Shown one piece after another: positions 33,728-36,531 of a DNA stretch of 36,531 nucleotides. The position numbers and the translations under genes are program-made. Where the stretch lies: NCBI GenBank assembly GCA_913047625.1, contig CAJWUJ010000015.1, positions 1 to 36,531 on the forward strand, given 5' to 3'. The DNA comes from an uncultured Dehalococcoidia bacterium (GTDB lineage Bacteria > Chloroflexota > Dehalococcoidia > Lucifugimonadales > CAJWUJ01). How positions within the stretch are numbered: position 1 is the first letter of the stretch; each line of letters opens with the position of its first letter. The notes beneath the pieces were generated by a model. The model ran no database searches. It had not been told where the DNA came from and saw only the letters and a list, made by a program, of their open reading frames with translations.

Positions 33728-34003
33728 ATGATTTCTAATACGTTTTTTCTCAAAGTAAAAGAAAACAGGAAAGTAATATTCAAGACATTAGCCTTTTTTA
33801 TATTCCTGCGCTCTATCCACGGATTTTCATTGTTGGCAATCGGATATCTTTTAGGTATAGAAATAAACGACATTAGAAATTTCGAGATTTTTGGTTTTCG
33901 AGTGTATTTTCTAATAATAGCCTTAGTTGCATTACTCGTAATACGAAGGTTCACAAGAATATACAGATGGTGGAAAAGTCGTCCTGACCCAATAACAATC
34001 TGA
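33728..34003 (+). CDS. Small two-helix membrane protein, unrecognised
   Basis: 91 residues from ATG 33728 (98 from an in-frame TTG at 33707). A basic N terminus (KVKENRKVIFK) leads to two hydrophobic helices (about 20-40 and 57-72), and a basic, aromatic end (RRFTRIYRWWKSRP). It follows hemH by 41 bp, so it is probably co-transcribed, and ends 4 bp from the convergent ybaN-like gene. Family not recognised; a role near haem or membrane metal handling would be guesswork. Confidence 0.6.
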   Translation: MISNTFFLKVKENRKVIFKTLAFFIFLRSIHGFSLLAIGYLLGIEINDIRNFEIFGFRVYFLIIALVALLVIRRFTRIYRWWKSRPDPITI

Positions 34004-34007
34004 TTCT

Positions 34008-34394
34008 TCAAACTGAAGATTTAGAGGGTATCCTGTATATGAAAATTGTGCCGGCAATCAATAAAGCCAACACTAACAACTTAAGATAAAACAAGGTATC
34101 AGGTATTCCTATCAACACTGAATATAGACCAAACACCCACATCATAGACCAGGCTATGACCTTTATTTTGAACGGCATACCCTCTCCAGATCGATACTCT
34201 CGCACGGCCTTACCGAATATACGATTGTTTATAACCCAGTTGTAACACCGCTCAGACGAGCGCACAAAACACGCAGCTGCAACTATCATAAAAGGAGTTG
34301 TCGGTAATCCAGGAACAAATATGCCTATAATCCCTATGATCATCATACATACTCCCGCAAGAAATAGTATTGGTTTTAGAATGCTTCTTAACAT
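34008..34394 (-). CDS. YbaN/DUF454 family inner-membrane protein
   Basis: 128 residues with three or four helices. The family signature IGIFVPGLPTTPFMIVAAACF is split here as IGIFVPGLPTTPF plus MIVAAACFVRSSER, and is followed by the NNRIFGKAVREYRSGEGMP stretch typical of DUF454. In several bacteria YbaN homologues lie beside haem uptake or metal genes, but the function is not established. I start at ATG 34394, which aligns with E. coli YbaN; a TTG at 34412 would overlap the corC stop. Same strand as corC, 10 bp after its stop. Confidence 0.85.
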   Translation of the reverse strand: MLRSILKPILFLAGVCMMIIGIIGIFVPGLPTTPFMIVAAACFVRSSERCYNWVINNRIFGKAVREYRSGEGMPFKIKVIAWSMMWVFGLYSVLIGIPDTLFYLKLLVLALLIAGTIFIYRIPSKSSV

Positions 34395-34402
34395 ATTATC
34401 AG

Positions 34403-34436
34403 GTCTATTCAATGGTGTTACGAACTAGTCGGGTCA
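34403..34436 (+). repeat. Imperfect direct repeat, copy 2 (corC 3' end)
   Basis: Includes the corC stop codon and last nine codons; partner of 32276-32309, 30 of 34 identical. The two copies bracket 2.1 kb holding hemH, the small membrane gene and ybaN. Confidence 0.7.
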
Positions 34437-35694
34437 AGGCCACTTCTGTGACACGTACCCCTTGGATTTTCTTGACTGTTAGACGTACATTGCTAATAGA
34501 AATCTCTTCATTTTCTCGTGGTATATGTCCAAAATACTCAAGAAGCAACCCAGCAATCGTTTCGTACTTCCCTTCTGGTAGACTTAACTCTAATCGTTTG
34601 TTAATGTCTTCTATTCTTGATTCTCCTGGCACGGAAGTTGTTACAGGATCTATTCTTTGGAACTCACCTTTTTCTGGCTCTTCTTCCACAGGTCCTACAA
34701 TTTCTTCGACCAGTTGCTTCAGTGTAACTATTCCGGATACCCCCCCGAATTCGTCAACAATCATAGCTAATTGTTGCTTTTGCCTTCGCATATCGTGGAA
34801 TGTTTCAGAAATTAGTTTTGTTTCTGGGATAAAATAGGGCCTGGTGCTAAGTATTGTTACTATGCTTTTTTGCTTAATCTGTTTTTGAGAAAGAGCCTTG
34901 ATAACATCTTTGGCAGAAAGCATACCTACTACATTTTCTGTATTGTCTTTAAACACTGGGTAACGTGTGTGCGGTGTGCTGGCGTATAGTTTTAAGAAGT
35001 AGCTAAGGATAGTTCCGTTTTCAATCCATACGATTCTAGTCCGTGGTGTCATGATTTCTTGGACTTGTCTGTCTCCAAATCGGAATACTTGCTCAATCAT
35101 TTCTGCTTCGCTTGTTTCTACCATGCCTTCTGAACGGGCTATATTAACAAGTAAACGCAGTTCCCCTTCTGTTACAGAAGGATTGGTATTATCACCATTC
35201 TTTCCAAGAGATTTTATGACAAGTTTGGGAATTATAGTGAAGGCGTATATCAAAGGCGTTTCAAGGTACATAATAGCTTCGATAGGTCGTGCTACAATCA
35301 AGCTCCATGTGTTTGATGCTCGAGTAGCTATACTTTTGGGAGTAATTTCACCAAAAATGACTACCAAAAGAGTGATTATCACCGTTGCAATAATTATGCT
35401 ATATGGACTTTCTCCTAATAACCTAATTGTAAAAGCAGTACCGATTGATGAAGCCAGGATGATGAAAATATTTTCTGAAAGCAGTATTGTGGCGAAAAAC
35501 TTTTCTCGATGACTAATACTAATGACTCTAAGAACTGACTGCGCTGCTCTATTCCCCTGATTGATGAGGTGTTGCATGCGAACTTTGTTTACAGATATTA
35601 GGCTGGATTCGGAACTGCTAAAAAAGGCAATGATTGCAATGGAAAACGTTAGCAGTGCAATTTGCCACACTATTTCTACTCCGCTGACGCTCAA
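34405..35694 (-). CDS. Hemolysin C/CorC-type CNNM transporter family protein
   Basis: A 429-residue membrane protein linked to Mg2+/Co2+ efflux. Domains in order: DUF21/CNNM membrane domain (about 1-185, FFSSSESSLISVNKVRMQHL and VIFGEITPKSIATR), two CBS domains (about 205-320, IMTPRTRIVWI and DVIKALSQ), then a CorC_HlyC domain (about 340-420, EFGGVSGIVTLKQLVEEIVG, split here by convention). The start is TTG 35694 with a weak AGGT upstream. The C-terminal nine codons are duplicated at 32278. It is divergent from tsaD across a 157-bp gap. Confidence 0.9.
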   Translation of the reverse strand: MSVSGVEIVWQIALLTFSIAIIAFFSSSESSLISVNKVRMQHLINQGNRAAQSVLRVISISHREKFFATILLSENIFIILASSIGTAFTIRLLGESPYSIIIATVIITLLVVIFGEITPKSIATRASNTWSLIVARPIEAIMYLETPLIYAFTIIPKLVIKSLGKNGDNTNPSVTEGELRLLVNIARSEGMVETSEAEMIEQVFRFGDRQVQEIMTPRTRIVWIENGTILSYFLKLYASTPHTRYPVFKDNTENVVGMLSAKDVIKALSQKQIKQKSIVTILSTRPYFIPETKLISETFHDMRRQKQQLAMIVDEFGGVSGIVTLKQLVEEIVGPVEEEPEKGEFQRIDPVTTSVPGESRIEDINKRLELSLPEGKYETIAGLLLEYFGHIPRENEEISISNVRLTVKKIQGVRVTEVALTRLVRNTIE

Positions 35695-35851
35695 TTAGTT
35701 TTACCTACTTGCCTTTATGATTAGATTTATCCTATTCAGCACGACTATATCTTTTAGGGGAGTGGATGGTAGCAGATTGGTGGCGTTAGTGTCAAAAAGT
35801 CAGTATTATTGTTCTGACTTTATACTGAGGGTTAAGGTTATCGATAAACTT

Positions 35852-36531
35852 ATGAATATATTAGGAATTGAGAGTTCGTGCGATGAAACTGCTGCTGGAG
35901 TAGTGAGAAATGGGAGTGAATTGCTTTCCAATGTGATTTCTTCTCAAGTTGATATTCATTCTCGATTTGGAGGGATTGTTCCTGAACTGGCATCTAGACA
36001 GCACGTCCTTCAGATTGATTCAGTGATCGAACACGCTTTAAACGAGGCAAAAGTTGACCTGGAATCTGTAAGTGCTATAGCGGTCACTGAAGGACCTGGG
36101 CTTGCCGGTGCTTTGATGGTAGGGCTCAATACGGCCAAGTCATTGGCATGGGCCAGAGATATACCACTGATTGGTATTAATCATTTAGAGGGTCATATTT
36201 ATGCTGCTTGGCTAGAATATGAAGATCCTGCTGAAAAACCTGGCTTCCCACTAATGTGTCTAATAGCATCTGGAGGGCACACAGAACTTATTTTGATGAC
36301 TGGTCATGGGAACTATACAGCTGTAGGAAGAACACGTGATGATGCAGCAGGAGAAGCTTTTGATAAAGGAGCTCGCTTGCTAGGGTTAGGATTCCCTGGT
36401 GGCCCTGCTATTCAGAATACCGCACAAGGAGCGACAGAAGCAGAGAAATTTCCCAGAGCGTGGCTTGGTGATACTTTTGATTTTAGCTTTAGCGGACTTA
36501 AGACGTCCTTACTTCACCGTACACAAAAACT
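35852..36531 (+). CDS. tsaD: tRNA N6-threonylcarbamoyladenosine transferase TsaD, 5' part
   Basis: The frame starts at ATG 35852 and is open to the right edge (226 codons; family about 330-340), so the gene is cut by the window. It transfers threonylcarbamoyl to A37 of ANN-reading tRNAs with TsaB and Tsa[17 protein letters not shown] begins the protein, [10 protein letters not shown] follows, the metal-binding His111 and His115 are in HLEGH, and [27 protein letters not shown] and FSFSGLKTS are all present. Confidence 0.96.
   Translation, partial: MNILGIESSCDETAAGVVRNGSELLSNVISSQVDIHSRFGGIVPELASRQHVLQIDSVIEHALNEAKVDLESVSAIAVTEGPGLAGALMVGLNTAKSLAWARDIPLIGINHLEGHIYAAWLEYEDPAEKPGFPLMCLIASGGHTELILMTGHGNYTAVGRTRDDAAGEAFDKGARLLGLGFPGGPAIQNTAQGATEAEKFPRAWLGDTFDFSFSGLKTSLLHRTQK

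Noticed and set aside
32310-34402. Different base composition as proof of a transferred island
   Set aside because: Spot counts of G+C in hemH (about 37%) and purH (about 35%) lines are alike, so composition gives no support.
1-36531. CRISPR arrays, transposases, phage or toxin-antitoxin modules
   Set aside because: No regularly spaced repeats, no terminal inverted repeats with a transposase, and no recognisable phage or toxin genes on either strand.

Overview
The window looks like a chromosomal stretch of a low-GC (roughly 35-40% by eye) bacterium, most plausibly a marine Chloroflexota of the SAR202/Dehalococcoidia type. That placement is an inference. It rests on an F420-dependent luciferase-like oxidoreductase next to an F420:NADPH oxidoreductase, a stand-alone hydantoinase A, a Gfo/Idh/MocA enzyme, a CitE-like lyase and frequent TTG starts, not on any rRNA or marker search. 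I see no phage, transposase, CRISPR, tRNA or rRNA.

Layout. 1-6.6 kb: the end of an unrecognised gene, a nucleotide-sugar dehydrogenase, then a leftward run recF > yvcK (with an added N-terminal membrane part) > O-antigen-ligase/TPR protein. 6.7-13.3 kb: a rightward row of metabolic genes: HAD phosphatase, CitE-like lyase, folB, sugar epimerase, trxB, Gfo/Idh/MocA, MFS exporter. 13.3-14.9 kb: an atypical A-type Fe-S-carrier-like protein with a Gly/Cys tail, divergent from an Lrp/AsnC regulator across a palindrome-bearing intergenic region, then a small membrane protein. 15-17.3 kb: CcdA-like thiol transporter, Rieske ferredoxin, MBL hydrolase. 17.3-25.3 kb: a leftward directon starting at a near-consensus promoter, rpmH-rnpA-yidD-PQQ propeller-yidC-jag, continuing with tight spacing into the F420 pair (LLM, npdG), then hyuA and a queuosine-precursor transporter. 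25.4-30.2 kb: rightward tlyA, purF, purH and a polyprenyl-phosphate glycosyltransferase. 30.2-36.5 kb: tilS and a DinB-like protein (leftward), hemH and a small membrane protein (rightward), ybaN and corC (leftward), and the 5' part of tsaD running off the right edge.

How the genes fit together: most are housekeeping (replication repair, ribosome and membrane-protein biogenesis, tRNA modification, purine, folate and haem synthesis). A second theme is surface glycans (sugar dehydrogenase, epimerase, ligase, DPM1-like transferase). A third is redox: F420 regeneration and use, thioredoxin reductase, CcdA and Rieske protein. The most unusual points are: yidC overlapping jag by 113 bp in another frame; the F420 pair appended to the rpmH-jag cluster; a 34-bp imperfect direct repeat of the corC 3' end flanking hemH-ybaN; and the Cys-tailed HesB-like protein lacking the usual first cysteine. 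I did not find a clear new defence or mobile system.
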